Shown here: positions 6,051 through 6,262 of the stretch, in pieces | Numbering within the stretch: the stretch's first letter is position 1 | Layout of the letters: the number at the start of each line of letters is the position of its first letter | Assembly: GCA_036675505.1 (NCBI GenBank) | Contig: JAKFEW010000133.1 | Location: 1-6,262 of the forward strand | Origin: JAKFEW01 sp036675505 | Lineage (GTDB): Bacteria; Cyanobacteriota; Sericytochromatia; S15B-MN24; JAQBPE01 | Length of the DNA: 6,262 bases | Direction of reading: 5' to 3' | Notes under the pieces: model-generated | What the model was told of the DNA's origin: nothing | Database searches by the model: none | What the model saw: the letters and a program-made list of their open reading frames with translations, nothing else | Translations under genes and position numbers: made by a program

Positions 6051-6081
6051 CCGGGCGTCCGGCCCGGCGCCGCGCCCGGAC
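6051..6081. other. GC-rich inverted repeats after the barrel gene
   Basis: Two overlapping stems are possible just past the stop of the minus-strand gene ending at 6093: CCGGGCG (6051-6057) with CGCCCGG (6073-6079), and GTCCGG (6057-6062) with CCGGAC (6076-6081). They lie where a terminator for that gene would be expected, but no T-tract follows on the minus strand. The remaining gap (5961-6092) must hold any separate promoter of the gene at 5960; I could not pick one out. Confidence 0.25.
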
Positions 6082-6092
6082 CGGCGCGGATG

Positions 6093-6262
6093 TCAGCGCA
6101 GTTCGAAACCGAGCATCAGCCGGTCCATATCGCCGATCCGCTCGTCGCCGACGGCGAAGCGTTCGTAGCTGAGGATCACGCCGAAGAGTTCCGTGACGTC
6201 GTAGCCGATGCCGAGCGACCAGAACGGATCGACGCCGTCGGTGTCGTAGGCGGTCTCGAAGT
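6093..6262 (-). CDS. C-terminal end of a probable outer-membrane beta-barrel protein (cut by window edge)
   Basis: The last 55 residues are visible, ending at the stop 6095-6093; the start is beyond the right edge. The sequence alternates polar and hydrophobic/aromatic residues in short strands joined by acidic turns: PFWSLGIGYDVTELFGVILSYERF, in two parts at about 12-22 and 23-35, then a VGDERIGDMD turn and a last strand DRLMLGFELR. This is the pattern of small OmpA-like or OmpW-like barrel proteins, including the paired GIGYDV...LSYERF strands. Such proteins usually end in an aromatic residue, most often Phe, that is recognised by the BAM machinery. Here the last residue is Arg, with Phe four from the end. 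The specific family cannot be told from the visible part. Confidence 0.6.
   Translation of the reverse strand, partial: FETAYDTDGVDPFWSLGIGYDVTELFGVILSYERFAVGDERIGDMDRLMLGFELR

Overview
This is a short, very GC-rich stretch of bacterial chromosome (roughly 70-75% G+C by eye, with coding third positions almost all G or C). Codon use, the many lipoprotein and secreted products, and the families present suggest a Gram-negative proteobacterium. My best guess is the Xanthomonadaceae (Luteimonas/Lysobacter-like), an inference from overall character rather than from any marker gene. I see no rRNA, tRNA, CRISPR array, insertion sequence, integrase or phage gene. It reads as ordinary chromosomal housekeeping and envelope sequence.

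Layout. At the left edge a secreted protein of unknown function runs leftward out of the window (start codon at 176, minus strand). It is divergent from a plus-strand series: a lipoprotein with a selenium-binding-protein/methanethiol-oxidase-like fold (366-1640), a small 4-oxalocrotonate-tautomerase-family enzyme (1728-1955), a small lipoprotein of the I78 peptidase-inhibitor family (2017-2331), a large soluble hybrid sensor histidine kinase with four PAS-type sensor domains and a C-terminal receiver (2420-5176), and a small two-helix membrane protein of unknown function (5217-5594). Facing these, on the minus strand, are a second small two-helix membrane protein that resembles UspB in layout (5616-5960) and the C-terminal end of what looks like an outer-membrane beta-barrel protein (6093 to the right edge). 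No stretch of more than 300 bases lacks a gene; the longest gap is the 189-base divergent spacer at 177-365, which holds a 19-base palindrome.

How the genes relate. The plus-strand genes are close together (gaps of 87, 61, 88 and 40 bases) but not overlapping, and most have their own recognisable Shine-Dalgarno sequence. They could be one loose transcription unit or several. They do not form an obvious pathway. Three products act in the envelope (two lipoproteins and a membrane protein), while the kinase and tautomerase are cytoplasmic. The most suggestive pairing is the kinase with the small membrane protein that starts 40 bases after it, because the kinase has no membrane segment of its own. 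No separate response regulator or Hpt protein lies in the window, so the kinase's output is not visible here.

I did not find a clear new multi-gene system. The points most worth a second look are the lipoprotein form of the SBP56-like protein, the CxxC in the I78-like protein where its putative inhibitory loop should be, the kinase/small-membrane-protein pair, and the palindrome in the divergent spacer.
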